Both the position numbers and the translations under genes were made by a program. Shown piece by piece: positions 22,261-33,734 of a stretch of 64,000 nucleotides of DNA (positions are counted from its first letter, which is position 1; each line of letters starts with the position of its first letter). The notes beneath the pieces are model-generated. The model had not been told where the DNA came from. It saw only the letters and a list, made by a program, of their open reading frames with translations, and did not search any database. Source of the stretch: Apostichopus japonicus (taxonomy: Eukaryota > Echinodermata > Holothuroidea > Aspidochirotida > Stichopodidae); contig NC_092577.1 of NCBI RefSeq assembly GCF_037975245.1, positions 30,469,398-30,533,397 of the forward strand. Direction: 5' to 3'.

Positions 22261-22786
22261 TTGAGATAAATGGTTATTTCAGGACAGCCTGTGTCATTTG
22301 TGAATTTATTGTTTGTCACATCACACTGCTTTTCACTGTATTACTAGGATAAAGTATGTTGTACACCCTCACTATACATTACGTCAGATTCATGAAGAAA
22401 TCTGCTCGTGTTACATCATCGAAAACGCAATGCATTCTGGTTATAGTTGTTATATATATTATATTGTTATTGTTGTTACATGTTGTAATTATGTACGTTG
22501 TTATTTGTTATAGTTGTTTAAGGTCTCACGTATATGGTAAAATTCAAAATTCTTGAAATTTTCCTAGAGAAGTTTTTTCCGGAGCTGGTTTAGCATTTTT
22601 CTTCTTCCTGAATGTTAATAGATTTAGTTCATAATCTTGAGTATCATGTTGCCTTGGATTATCACTTTCCTAAATATTCACCTTTTAAGTAATTGCTTGA
22701 TAATGACTGGATCTCTCCTTTAAGGCTGATTCAATAATTACTTCAAATTTACCATAGAGAATTTTTGTTTTTCTTGTCTCTCCCAG

Positions 22787-22847
22787 ATTTCTGAAGCTTT
22801 GTCTGTTCTGGCCGTTCACCAGCATAAGGAACAGAAGAAGATTTCTG
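22787..22847 (+). pseudogene. PABPC C-terminal exon, copy 1 (ISEALSVLAVHQ)
   Basis: 61 nt between CTCCCAG and GTAAGA, reading ISEALSVLAVHQHKEQKKIS plus one base. This corresponds to the last helix of PABPC (the EAVAVLQAHQ-type segment). It ends in phase 1, the same phase as linker exon 8, so it can be spliced to the linker exon at 23072. Confidence 0.85.
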
Positions 22848-23071
22848 GTAAGACATCTTTTCGTTTCACACTCATTAAGTATCAAAAGTTCTAAATATTC
22901 TTTCTTAAAGTGTTAGTTACAAGTGTGGTGCCATTAGAGCAATTACTAATAAATCTATCATTTTCACTATCATTTCTATTTTCCATTACTTCTCACTTAG
23001 TCTTTTACAGCCTTTAATATAATGGCACTTTACTTGTCTAAACATTCTAATCAATTTGTTTCCTCTTTTAG

Positions 23072-23187
23072 GTGTACAAGGGTTACCAAATGCTCAGGCA
23101 ATGCGTAGAGGTGGAGCCATCCCTACCCAGAGACCTACCTACAAGTTCCCTCAATCAGCCAGGAGAAACAAAGCTTCTGGTGCAAAG
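23072..23187 (+). pseudogene. PABPC linker exon 9, copy 1
   Basis: 116 nt, phase 1 in and 0 out. Reads GVQGLPNAQAMRRGGAIPTQ and then RPTYKFPQSARRN, matching 47037-47143 of unit B. Proper TTTTAG acceptor and GTAAGT donor. Confidence 0.85.
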
Positions 23188-23427
23188 GTAAGTGAAACCA
23201 ACTTGCAACCAAGCAATTTTCAGTTTTTGTAGTTGGCTTCTATCAACTGCAGCATGGGTTTGTTTGAATGCCATGATGGGGTGGGGTCTGGGTGGGCTTA
23301 ACCAATGCTTTCACTTTGCTCATCAACTGTTGATGCAGAAGACACTTGATATTTTGTTTCAGATGTTAGTGAAACCTTTGGTTTTGAGTGTTATTGAAAA
23401 CTGTATTCTGTATTTCCTTTGTTATAG

Positions 23428-23664
23428 GACACGCATGAAATTCCTCAGCAGGCTGTCCACGTCCCTGGTCAGGCACCATTGACAGCTCAGATGTTGGCCC
23501 AGGCCCAACCACATGAGCAGAAGCAGATGTTGGGGGAGCGTCTTTTCTCCATCATCTCGCAGTCTCACGGAGATGTTGCTGGTAAGATCACCGGTATGCT
23601 CTTGGAGATGGACAACGCTGAGCTGCTCCATTTGTTGCAGTCGGACGAATCCCTCAAAGCCAAG
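23428..23664 (+). pseudogene. PABPC MLLE (PABC) domain exon, copy 2
   Basis: 79 codons, fully open, phase 0 to 0, with [17 protein letters not shown], then GERLFSII, then [19 protein letters not shown]. Acceptor GTTATAG and donor GTGAAC. It looks undamaged by itself. It counts as pseudogene only because the upstream gene of unit A is broken. Confidence 0.8.
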
Positions 23665-23869
23665 GTGAACTCTTCATTTTACAATTGTTTTGAAGCAGAT
23701 GTTTACATGTACCTGAACATTTTTTGTCCTGATTCCAATCACATGATAGTATCTTTGAATTTGAAGCCTGAAATGCTGTAGTTATTTTATGGATTTTGGT
23801 TTGGATCATGATCGTAATCTTTGCATTCATGATGGCGTATATATGTGTTTGCGTTTGTGCGCCCAGCTT

Positions 23870-24830
23870 GTAAACACCATATCTGAAGAAGGGAAGGTCG
23901 GACCAATTTCATATTTAGTGTGTAGAAGTACCACATTAAGTACAAGAACCTTATTGTTTATATGGAGGTCAAAAGGTTTACATTTGGGGTCACCAGGATT
24001 CAAATATTATAACCTTGTAAACACTATATCTCAAGAAATTAAGCTAGAGCAGACCTCACATTTGATATGTAGAAGTAACACATTGAGTACAAGAAGCCTA
24101 TTGTTCTTGGTGGGAGTCAAAGGTCATTTGGGGTCATCAGGGTCAAATTGTATAAACCTTGTTAACATGAGATCTTAATATTGGGAGCTTGTGTAGATCT
24201 CATACTTGGTATGAAGGTGTATAACGTTAAGTACAAGAATTGTTGTTTGTTTGTTTGGGAAGTCGAAGGTCATTTGGGGTCACCAGGGGTCAAATTGTCA
24301 GAACCTTGCAAACATGATATCTCAAGAAGGGAAGCTTGGGCAGACCTCATATTTAGTGTGTAGAAGTAGCACATTGAGTACAAGAAGTCTGTAGTTTTTG
24401 TGGAGGTCAAAGGTCATTTGGGTCATCCATTGTCAAATTTTGCAATTCTTGTAAACATCATATCTCAATATTGGAAGCTTGGGCAGATCTCATACTTGTT
24501 ATGAAGGTGTATAACATTGAGTAAAAGAAGCCCACTGATTTTGGTGGAGGTCAAAGGTAATTTAAAGTCAACAAATGCCAAACATTTACTTCACTCCCTT
24601 CTCACCTTCCTTAACATCATATCGCAAGGGAAGTAAATTTGGTATGCAATTGTACCACATTGAGTACAAAAAGCCTTATGTTGTGGGCGGAGGTCAATGG
24701 TCGTTTGAGTTCACCAGGAGTCAAATCAAGAAAACCATGTATTACACGATATTTCAACAGGGACAGATGTCATGTTTAGTATGTTGATGTATCACATTTA
24801 GTACAAGAAGGCTGTTGTTGAGGTAAATTG
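23870..24830. repeat. 145-bp satellite block 4
   Basis: About six units with ATATCT, TACAAGAAGCC and AAAGGTCATTTGGGGTCA. A perfect AGGTCAAAGGTCA lies at 24404-24416. It sits in the intron after MLLE copy 2, as block 3 does after MLLE copy 1, so the satellite was carried by the module duplication. Confidence 0.88.
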
Positions 24831-25350
24831 TTATTTCAGGACAGCCTGTGTCATTGTGAATTTATTGTTTGTCACATTACACTGCTTTACACTGTATTAC
24901 TAAGATAAAGTATGTTGTACACCCTCACTATACATAACGTCAGATTCATGAAGAAATCTGCTTGTGTTCCATCATCGAAACTACAATGCATTTTGCATTC
25001 TGGTTATAGTTGTTATATATATTATGTTGTTATATGTAGTGACATATTGTTATTATGTATTTTGTTATGTGTGATAGTTGTTAAAAGTCTCATATATATG
25101 GTAAATTCAAAAATTCTTCAAAGCTTCCTAAAGAAGTTATTCCTGAGCTGGTTTAGCATTTTTTCTTCTCCCTGATTGTTAATAGATTTAGTTCATAATC
25201 TTCAGTATCATGTTGCCTGGGATTATCAGTTTCCTAAATATTCACCTTTTAAGTAATTGCTTAGTAATGACTGGATCTCTCCTTTAAGGCTGATTCAATA
25301 ATGTCTTCAAATTTTCTATAGAGAATTTTTGTTTTTCTTGTCTCTTCCAG

Positions 25351-25411
25351 ATTTCTGAAGCTTTGTCTGTTGTGGCCGTTCACCAGCAGAAGGAACAGAA
25401 GAAGATTTCTG
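25351..25411 (+). pseudogene. PABPC C-terminal exon, copy 2
   Basis: 61 nt, ISEALSVVAVHQQKEQKKIS, acceptor CTTCCAG, donor GTAGGA. Same phases as copy 1 at 22787-22847. Confidence 0.85.
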
Positions 25412-25636
25412 GTAGGACATCTTTTCATTTTACAATCATCAAGTATCAAAAGTTCTAAATATTCTTTCTTAAAGTGTTAGTTACAAGTGTGGTGTCATTT
25501 TAGCTATTACTAATAAATCTAACATTTTCACTATCATTTCTATTTTCCATTACTTCTCACTATCTCTTTTACAGCCTTTAAATATAATGGCACTTTACTT
25601 TCCTAAACATTCTAATCAATTTGTTTCCTCTTTCAG

Positions 25637-25752
25637 GTGTACAAGGGTTACCAAATGCTCCGGGAATGCGTAGAGGTGGAGCCATCCCTACCCAGAGACC
25701 TACCTACAAGTTCCCTCAATCAGCCAGGAGAAACCAAGCTTCTGGTGCAAAG
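25637..25752 (+). pseudogene. PABPC linker exon 9, copy 2
   Basis: 116 nt, GVQGLPNAPGMRRGGAIPTQ and on. Acceptor TTTCAG, donor GTACGT. No third MLLE exon follows: at the expected place (25988) the sequence turns into a repeat shared with 47399 and 46026. Confidence 0.85.
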
Positions 25753-25979
25753 GTACGTGGAACCAACTTGCAACCAAGCAATTTTCAATCAGTTCTGTCA
25801 TTAGTTTATATCGAATGAAGCATGAATATTCTTGAATACCATGATGCAGGTGGGGTGTGGGTGGGCTTAACCATTTTTTTCATCGGCTGTTGATTCAGAA
25901 GACTATTTTGTCAGTTCTTCAGATGTTATTGAAAAGTATGGTTTGAGTGTAATTGAAAACTGTATTCTGTATTGCGCCT

Positions 25980-26925
25980 TTGTTTATAGGCTTTTAAATC
26001 CTTAAAGTTCCCCAACACCCATGGATAGTTCCTGTGAAAGATGACCATGCAGTCAGTGTTCTGTTCATCAAAGATCAGAGTTTTATAAAATCCAATATCT
26101 GAAAGAATGTTGTTGGTTTCTTGCAAGAGTATGTGTGTGACACTTTGTATGCACGATACCTTAACAAGGGAATCATTGATCAATGCCATACTTGGTGGGT
26201 GGGTGGTCTATAATGAGTTGATAAACCCTATTGATTGTGGTGTTAATATAATGAATATTAATAAGGTCACATGGTCAAATACTTCAAATTGCAATTATAA
26301 CTAGACAATCATAAATCAGTTATTAATAGTTAGCCTACACATGGCAATATGTGTTGCAATTGATAACATGTGTAATTATGAGGTGTGGCTTTGCATTATT
26401 TAGGTTACAAGTTTGTATGATTGATAACTTTACAAGGCAACAAATTATTGATCATGTAGTTACCATTTTTAGTGAGTAAGTGAACCTAATTGTTGTTGGT
26501 GCTGATGTCATGACTTAAATGAGTTTACAGGATGAGGGATTATATATCAAATTGCAGTAACTTATGTAGGAACTATGTTTGATCTTCAAAATTGGATTAG
26601 TGATATTTGTAGATAGCAGTCACATACTGATGTGTACTACAAATGGTTCATGCATATTTATGAAGGGCCCTGGCTAGCATTATTGTGGTAACAACAGTTT
26701 GTACACATAACTTAAGGGAATGCTTCATCATTACATACTTGGAGTGTTCCCTGTTAATTAAATCAATGAGCAGCATCAAGGAACCAAGAAAAGGTTTCAT
26801 TCTGGTTACATTATAATTTGTGTTATTGATTAGCAAGAGGTTGTAAAAGTATTTTTGACCATATTTTGACAATATTGGTGTTATTAGCAAGGAGTGTAAA
26901 TCAGTTTCCCTTTATTTTTATAAGG
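25980..26925. repeat. dispersed/tandem repeat block (ACTTGGTGGGTGGGTGGTC family)
   Basis: Contains the unit beginning near GTGTGACACTTTGTATGCACGAT and running through ACTTGGTGGGTGGGTGGTC to AATATTAATRAGGTCA. Related units lie at 27650-27830, 28020-28170, 47520-47710, 49100-49280 and 49400-49550. No gene seen. Confidence 0.75.
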
Positions 26926-27270
26926 TGTGTGACGCTGTACTTCGCATCTTGCCTCTGTGTCGTGTGTGGGTAACATTAATTGTTGTGTGTCAGTTGTGTT
27001 GCGCGGTGCTTTTTTATTTTAATCAGCCTTTACTCTATTTGCTTCTGTTTTATTCTAATTAATTTTTCACAATAACAACTGATGATGATTGACGCATATT
27101 TGTTTTGTAAAGTATTAAACCCAAAAGTTTCATGTAAGTTGTTTTTCCTTAAACCTCCTTTGATGTAAATAAAAATTTATATATGATTAATTTAAGAATA
27201 ATATCTTCTTTGAAAGAAGGTAGTTGGTATTATTTTCTTCTTCTTCTTCTTTCTTTTTTCTCACTATCAG

Positions 27271-27366
27271 TGTGAAGATGATATGAATGGTAAAGAACAT
27301 AACGGCAGACAACTTTATGCTGGAGCAGCCTAAAAGAAATCCGAGAGAAGTACTGAGCTGAGGCTA
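27271..27366 (+). pseudogene. PABPC exon 5 relic, copy 1
   Basis: After a good acceptor (CTCACTATCAG) it reads CEDDMNGKEHNGRQLYAGAA, then a stop, then KKSERSTELR. Compare CVEDMNGKDQSGRQLFAGRA in the intact exon at 61629. The stop replaces the Gln/Lys codon after GRA. The same stop is present at 48056 in the paralogue, so the damage predates the duplication. Confidence 0.8.
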
Positions 27367-27385
27367 CTTGTACGATAAGCGTGAA

Positions 27386-29879
27386 CAAAGCTCATCAAAT
27401 ATTCTAACCCATTCTTTCAAAACTAAATGCCAGTCCTTGATGCCAAATAATCCATGAAGACACAGAGGAAATTATTTTACGTAAGGAATTTCGGTTGTTG
27501 CTTGCCGAGGAGCGAAAAAGGTTCTTAGGCAACCTCTGAATTTCTGCTCAGCCTGAACCGGACTTAAACTCTTTTTATTGCAATTTTACAAGCTGATGGT
27601 TCCTTGCTGAAAGCAAAAGGAACCTTTGTGATCAGGTCGGTGTGTATGCATGTGTATGTGTGTGACACTTTAGTAGTTTGTATGCACGATAACTCAACAA
27701 GGGAATGCTTGATCAATGCCATACTTGGTGGGTGGGTGGTCAATAATGAGATGATGAACCCTATTGATTGTGGTGCTCATATCATGAATATTAATGAGGT
27801 CACAGGGTGAAACGTCAAAATCTTCAAATTGCAATAACTTGGCGTCCATAAGTTGGGAGTTTCTACAAACTTGGTATGGATATATTGGTAGAACACCTAT
27901 ACATGCTGAGTTGATATCATGCATATTTATGAGGAGGCGGGGCAAAGCATTATTATTTTTTTTTTACATTTACATTTATTTATTTGTTTGCCACAAAAGT
28001 ACAAAGTACAAATTTTTGTAACAGAAGTTTACTGGACAAGGGAATGATTGGTCAATAACATACTTGGTGGGTGGGTGGTCCATGATGATGAGATTACCCT
28101 ATTGATTTTGGTGCTCATGTAATGAATATTAATGAGGTCATTGGGTCAAATGTGAAATCTTAAAATTCCAGTAACTAGACAATCATATAAGTCACAGTTT
28201 CATAAACGTGAGTGACGTAGCCTACACAAGGCGATGTGTGTTGCAATTGATAACGTGTGTATTTATGAGGTGTGACTTTGCATTATTTAGGTAAAATTAC
28301 TAACAAGTTCGTATGATTAAAAATTTCACCATATTTAGTGAGTAAGTGAACCTAATTGGGTTTTTTTTGTGCTCATGCCATGACTAATGATGAGTTCACT
28401 GGGTGAGGAATTATATATCAAACTGCAGTTACTTATGTGGGAAACATATGTTTGATCTTCAACTTGGATTAGTGATATTTGCAGTTAGCAGACACATGCT
28501 GATGTGTGCTACAAATGGTTCATGCATATTTATGAAGGGCCCTGGCTAGCATTATTTGATAACAACAGTTTGTACACATAACTTAAGGGAATGCTTCAGC
28601 ATTGCACACTTGGAGTGTTCCCTGTTAATCAAATCAATGAGCAGCAGCAAGGCACCATGAAATGTTTTCATTCTGGTTACATAATCTATTCTAACATGCA
28701 AAGCACGTGTCTGGCGACTAACGACCACCCACGACAGATCAGGTACGTAGCCAAGTAGGGTTGCACCCCCCCCCCCCCTCCTGCCCCTTTGCAAAACCAT
28801 AGTTACACAAGTTACTGGACACGAATGTTGTGTCCCTCCCTTAAATTGATGTTCTTCCGAATGGGTGGGGTGTATTTAATCATCCATACCACCAGTAAAA
28901 ATGCTAGACTTTCCAAGTAAATGTGATCCGGGATTGAATAGGTCGATCTCTTCTCAAGAAAAAAAGAAGACTAATTGATAAAGCGGACTAAATGTTCACA
29001 TTTCTTATCTCAAGATTAACAACTTACAAGAAGCAGAACATTAATACTGGTTTTTACTATTCATGTTGATATGTAAATGATGTAAATAAATAAGAAAAGA
29101 AGCGAGTAAAAGATTAAATAGTAATATGAATATATAAATAAAATTGATATTTTGCAACAAAAAATGTTCTTTTGAGACAAAATAAAAATCTCATTCCATT
29201 TTGCTTAACTAGTATTGCAATCAATATTTCCTTAGTTTTTTCTATTTAGGAAACTACCAACGAGCACATATTTTTCTTTCCTTTGAAAGAACAAAGACCG
29301 GCAACTTATTGCAATGAGGCAGAAGTTGAGGAAAAGACAATATGTTTCATATATTGGTGTACTGGGGCGGACTCAGACAAAAAATGACTGCAAGCTCAGT
29401 GATCCTACCGGCAGGGCTTGGACCTTTAAACAAGGGACACAATAGTTTCTGGCGATTGATATGGCTAATGACATATCACTACTCAATTCGTAAAGTACAG
29501 ATATGATCACATCAATGCCATCAGCTGTTTGGAAAGTTATTGTAGAGTTTGTTGGAAAGTCTTCCACACACATTGGTATTCTTTGGAACTTTGTTAAAGC
29601 TTGAACATAAAGAGATCATAAGAATTTCTAGCATATATGGGGTTGAGGGGGTAGTAGAATGATGCTGATGAGCTATTCACACACCCACTTTTGGTCAACA
29701 TTCTTCTATAGAGCATATGTTGATTCTTCTCAGTTTGTCCACGAGTAAGGTCACCAGCAATCCAATTGTAGATAAAAAAGGTTCACCATTGACCTGTGAC
29801 TGTCATAGAATCTTCCCCTTTTTGAACAAATTTTTGTTTGTTTGTTTTAATCAATGTCTAACTTTTCTTGAATGATGTT
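27386..29879. other. repeat-rich spacer between PABPC unit A and REC114
   Basis: Holds further units of the GGTGGGTGGGTGGTC repeat family, a poly-C tract at 28767-28781 and AT-rich sequence. ORFs here are not conserved in frame between this copy and 48800-51269. No gene supported. Confidence 0.6.
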
Positions 29880-32719
29880 TTAACACTCATGCGATATCTT
29901 CTTCAATTGTGTTTCAACTTGCTGAACGAAAGCAGGAAATTCCGGATCCAGGAGACACCATTTAACCAAACGACCGAAGGAATCCTTTGCTATGGTAGAG
30001 GGCGCTGTGCATAAATCACCTTGATGAGCACATGGCAATCTTGTCAAGTCTCCACTGGTTAACAACTATCCTCGGTAAAGAGATGAAATGCAAACGATAA
30101 AACACTCTGAAACCAGCAGAAGCCCATCAAATTTTTTAACACAGGTTATTACAAACACTCTGTCAACTTCATGTCGGAATGAACAAAACTGAACTTTTTT
30201 CAACGGATTATAACATGTGCAAAGCACGAAATATTGCTTTACAAAATGAAAATATTGGTATTGGAGCTTGATTTTGCAATCCCTTAATTGCAATTATTGA
30301 TTCAGACCAACGAGAGTTTATCTCAATATCCGACCACCTTCTCAAATAGGCCTGAGGAGGCCATGAAGGCATCCCCCCCCCCCCCCCATCTCCCTTTCAT
30401 CATAACCGAAGTGCGATAATGGTAAAACGAAGTTGTTTAGAAACTATTGAAGGAACATAATCAAACCTAACTTTGCACACCAGACACTCAACAGCACCGT
30501 AAAGTAGCAATTATGATTGGATCCCTAGCATCTCTCTCTCTCTATTTTTGGACCAACTAACTAGTGTAGCTGATCCTCGATGGTCGATTAATTGTAGTTA
30601 TCACGGGAAGAAAGAAATTCATATCGTCCAGCGCCAATGGAAGGGGAAAACTACATCTTTTTTTATGTATATATATTTTTTTAGGCTGACATGTGAGTAT
30701 TACTGTATTAGAGATTATAAAGCAGTATACATACCTCCACCATTTTACTCAGAGAAACTTCTCCTTCAATTTCTTGTTGAGATGAATCTAATGCTGAAGA
30801 CTGAAAGATTTAAATGAGAAGTACTAAGATATCAAGTCAGATGCAGATTCAGGCATTTACAAATGGGAGTTGTACAGTGGTCTCTTTAACTTTTAAAGGC
30901 ATTGAAGACTCGCCCCAAACTGCGTGCGGCCATCTGAAAAAGTTAACTTTCTGTTGCTTGCAAGTGACGTTTTGTTCGTGTCACTACAAAATGCAGACAC
31001 TGTGCAGCTGTGGGTATTGACCGCAGCTGTATGTACTGACTGTACACTATTGTCTAATTACCGACGGTAGCAAGCTGTGCGTGTATTTTCTGGGATCGAT
31101 GGTGGTGTCCATGCACACTTCTGTTACACCTCATTCGAAACTAGGTCAGATTACCGGCATGAGCAGTTTCTTTGTGCGCGAGTCTTCACACCCTTTAATG
31201 GCCACTTGTACTTTTTCAACCACACCCCCCCCCAAAAAAAAAAGATAAGTAGCCTTCTTTTTATTTCCGAGACAGAGCACTTTTTAATATTTCATTATTT
31301 GAAAGGTGCATTTTAAAGGGAGGTGGCACCTTTTCAATTCTATTCAAAGTACCTGAGAAGTTTCTGTATCAGTGTCATGCACAGTCCTTCCATCTTGTTT
31401 TACAACCCTCACAGGACAGTGTTTCCTCACGGCAGTAGTACACTCAATGCAAAAGTGCTCAGCGGATACAGACTTACTCTCCGACTCTGCAAACATTATT
31501 CGAAAGCGTCTCACATCATTCTGTTATAAGAATAAAAACAAAGAAGACATATGTACCTAATGATGAAGGCTTGACATTTCACAGTTTTCCAAAAGTTGAG
31601 AAATTTTGTATGAAAGAATTCGAGTTCGAAATTCAAGGTCGCAAGTATACCATTCTCACTCCCAATTAAAAAAGAAAATCAACACATGTACACGGGTCTA
31701 GAGCATTGGCTCCAATTTCTTTTGTTGAATTTTACGGTAAATGGCAGCTGATATAATTCATGAGATTGTGGGCACAAATTATACAGAAGGGCCATAATGT
31801 AACTTGTAAGCGTGACCAATCAGGGATCATTATGTTCTCTCCTCGCTTGTACAGTATAAGTACTCTGATCCCCCCCCCCACCCAACCCCTCTTTCCCCAC
31901 CCTTCTGTCGATCGAATGCTATGATTACGCAAACAATACTCAGTTACTTGATCAACAGGACGGTCTTACTTTTAGTTTTACTGCAAACAACATGGAATCT
32001 CCCTTTATTAAAATCTTGAACTTGTCTTTCAAATTCTTTAACAGCAGGTTTTCCTGAGAAGGGAGGGAAAAACTATACATATTGGATTAAAGTACAATAT
32101 ATATCATGAACAAACAGAAAAATTGGGATTTAAATCTTTACAGTGAAAAACAAAAAGCTTGTGCCACTGTAAAGTTCTGACTTCGCGTCAAGCTAAGGTT
32201 GTGTTGGGGCCCGGGGTATGAAAAAACAATGAAGCATGCAGCATAGCCAAAATTATGTACATAGTAAACATTTTCCATTAAACTTGATTAATTAGGACCA
32301 GCCTATGCCTGCCCCCTACCCCCCCCCCCCAATGATGTGACTGTTTGTTTGTTAATGTTATTGTTCTTCATACCGCGTCGACCGCCGCACTAGCCTGATA
32401 ATCTGTATTGCATTTCACATTCATCATTGACTAGGTCTAGTCCTAAATTAGCATAGCCAAGCAATGTAGGCCTGCATCAGGCTAAGTCGACAACGTTAGC
32501 CTAGAAGTTAAAACTAATGTTGGTTCAAGCTACCGTAGGCTGGACTCTACCATAATCCGAATTCAACGGAAGTAAAGCTAGTACTAGTACTAGCTAAAGT
32601 ATTATACAGACCTTCCACAAACCATTTTGCACTTGCTCGTCACTGTCTTTTCTCGCTACAAAGCTCCTTCTGTCTAACATGAAACGAGCGTAACGTTTTA
32701 GCGACCACGACAGTTTCAT
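29880..32719 (-). pseudogene. REC114: REC114 copy 1 (meiotic double-strand-break protein), exon 2 lost
   Basis: Minus-strand exons in transcript order: 32719-32612, 32053-31970, 31520-31353, 30800-30735 and 30065-29880, all GT-AG and all phase 0, totalling 203 codons plus stop. Exon 1 starts MKLSWSLKRYARFML; the next exon gives FKILIKGDSMLFAVKLK; the third gives RRFRIMFAESESKSVSAEH. The last gives LVKWCLLDPEFPAFVQQVE, the conserved C-terminal helix pair that contacts MEI4. REC114 forms the pre-DSB complex with MEI4 and IHO1 that lets SPO11 cut meiotic chromosomes. Compared with copy 2 (54743-51270) the 84-bp exon 2 is deleted together with about 500 bp of intron (junction near 32143). The reading frame survives, but 28 residues of the N-terminal PH-like fold are missing. 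It may be a degenerate copy or an expressed short variant; 'pseudogene' is my best guess. Confidence 0.8.
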
Positions 32720-32800
32720 TGTGACTATCGGTCTGAAGAAACACGATACTCGAGTCAAGCCTACACGCTCCCCCCCCCCCCCCCCCCCGCCCATCTCAAT

Positions 32801-33436
32801 CATCAGGCCTTAGCTACGTTCCTGGGTACACGGTGGTTACATAGGACGCTCCGACCAGAATTCATACAATTACCAGATGTAGGTCCACCTAGCAACCGAG
32901 GTAACTTGCGTGAGTACTCCAACGAACAACCACTGATTTATTTGGATGCCTTCATCACTTTAGCCACCACTCACATGGGACCTATTCTAAGTCTGTCAAT
33001 ACATGCGCATGTGTGAGGTCCTGAAAATATAATTAAAGTGGTTTGTCTTGCCATCCTTGTTTCAAATTTCATAGAAATGTATTCTCGTAGATCTAGCGAA
33101 ACATTTAAACTGACACAGTTCCGTTGGAAGTGTGTCACGGACTCACGGGTGGTATTAAGAGTCATTGGTGGTTAAACATGCTGGCGTATGACGACTTTTC
33201 GCCAAATTTGCGCTAGGCTCACTATACGAACTCGGATCTGGGCTGTGCCTAATTAGTTAGTTATTTAAATTATTAATAATGGCGTATGAGGAAATGCACC
33301 AATTTTGTGGTACGGCTCCCAGGACGGCAAGTCGAGAAACTCACATGAAGTCGCGGCGGATAGCTTCCTTCGCCTATATGTCCGGAGACATTTTGGGACA
33401 TCGTTCCTACAGGCCAGGGGTGGGCAACTACGGCCC
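32801..33436. other. spacer upstream of REC114 copy 1
   Basis: No exon recognised on either strand. Possible shared or bidirectional upstream region of REC114 (minus). Ends at the hAT MITE beginning 33415. Confidence 0.5.
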
Positions 33437-33734
33437 GCGGGCCACATGCGGCCCCCCAGTGATTTTTTACATCATCACAAAAACGAACTAGCTACCTATA
33501 ATTTATCTGCACTTATGATGCTGTCAGGTAGGTCTATTATCACCGTTAATTATCAATTGGACTGTATTGACATTATTTTTTTTTGTGAATACAGATTAGT
33601 ACACACACCTATTTCTTGTACGTCCTCGAAGGCAAAGGTTTGAAATCAACAGCAGGTCGTTGGTTAGGTGCGGCCCTGTCAATCTTTCGCTTCTAAAATC
33701 TGGCCCATTCATTCAAAAAGGAAGCCCATCCCTG
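33415..33734. mobile_element. 320-bp hAT MITE, TSD CTA[CT]AGGC
   Basis: Left end CAGGGGTGGGCAACTACGG; right end, reversed, CAGGGATGGGCTTCC. Flanking octamers CTACAGGC (33407-33414) and CTATAGGC (33735-33742) differ by one base. The CAGGGGTGGGCAA start followed by GGCCCGCGGGCCACATG is typical of hAT/Charlie-type ends. A copy truncated on the left is at about 13469-13764. Confidence 0.8.

Larger units (their letters stand above)
17432..25752 (+). pseudogene. PABPC1-like: PABPC unit A: decayed 3' half of a poly(A)-binding protein gene
   Basis: Remnants in order: exon 7 start (RRM4, 17432-17511), a 46-nt stump of linker exon 8 (18588-18633), MLLE exon (19364-19579), C-terminal exon (22787-22847), linker exon 9 (23072-23187), second MLLE exon (23428-23664), second C-terminal exon (25351-25411) and second linker exon (25637-25752). 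RRM1-3 are absent. Exon 7 loses its second half by deletion into intron sequence, so the gene as a whole is broken. The later exons nevertheless keep GT-AG sites and compatible phases. Introns are swollen by a SINE, a 145-bp satellite and a LINE. The intact relatives are at 38294-47143 and 59271-63832. Confidence 0.85.
26926..32800. repeat. segmental duplication, copy 1 (partner 47713-54790)
   Basis: Nearly collinear with 47713-54790 from GTGTGTGACGCTGTACTTCGC to just beyond REC114 exon 1. The copies differ by the hAT-like insertion at 48149-48796 and by loss of REC114 exon 2 plus an adjoining AT tract from this copy. Identity is high by eye in exons and introns alike, so the duplication is recent. 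Confidence 0.88.

Noticed and set aside
30814..31020. Conserved plus ORF MRSTKISSQMQIQ (also 52223-52429)
   Set aside because: Conserved between the two units only because whole introns of REC114 are nearly identical; no splice or family support.
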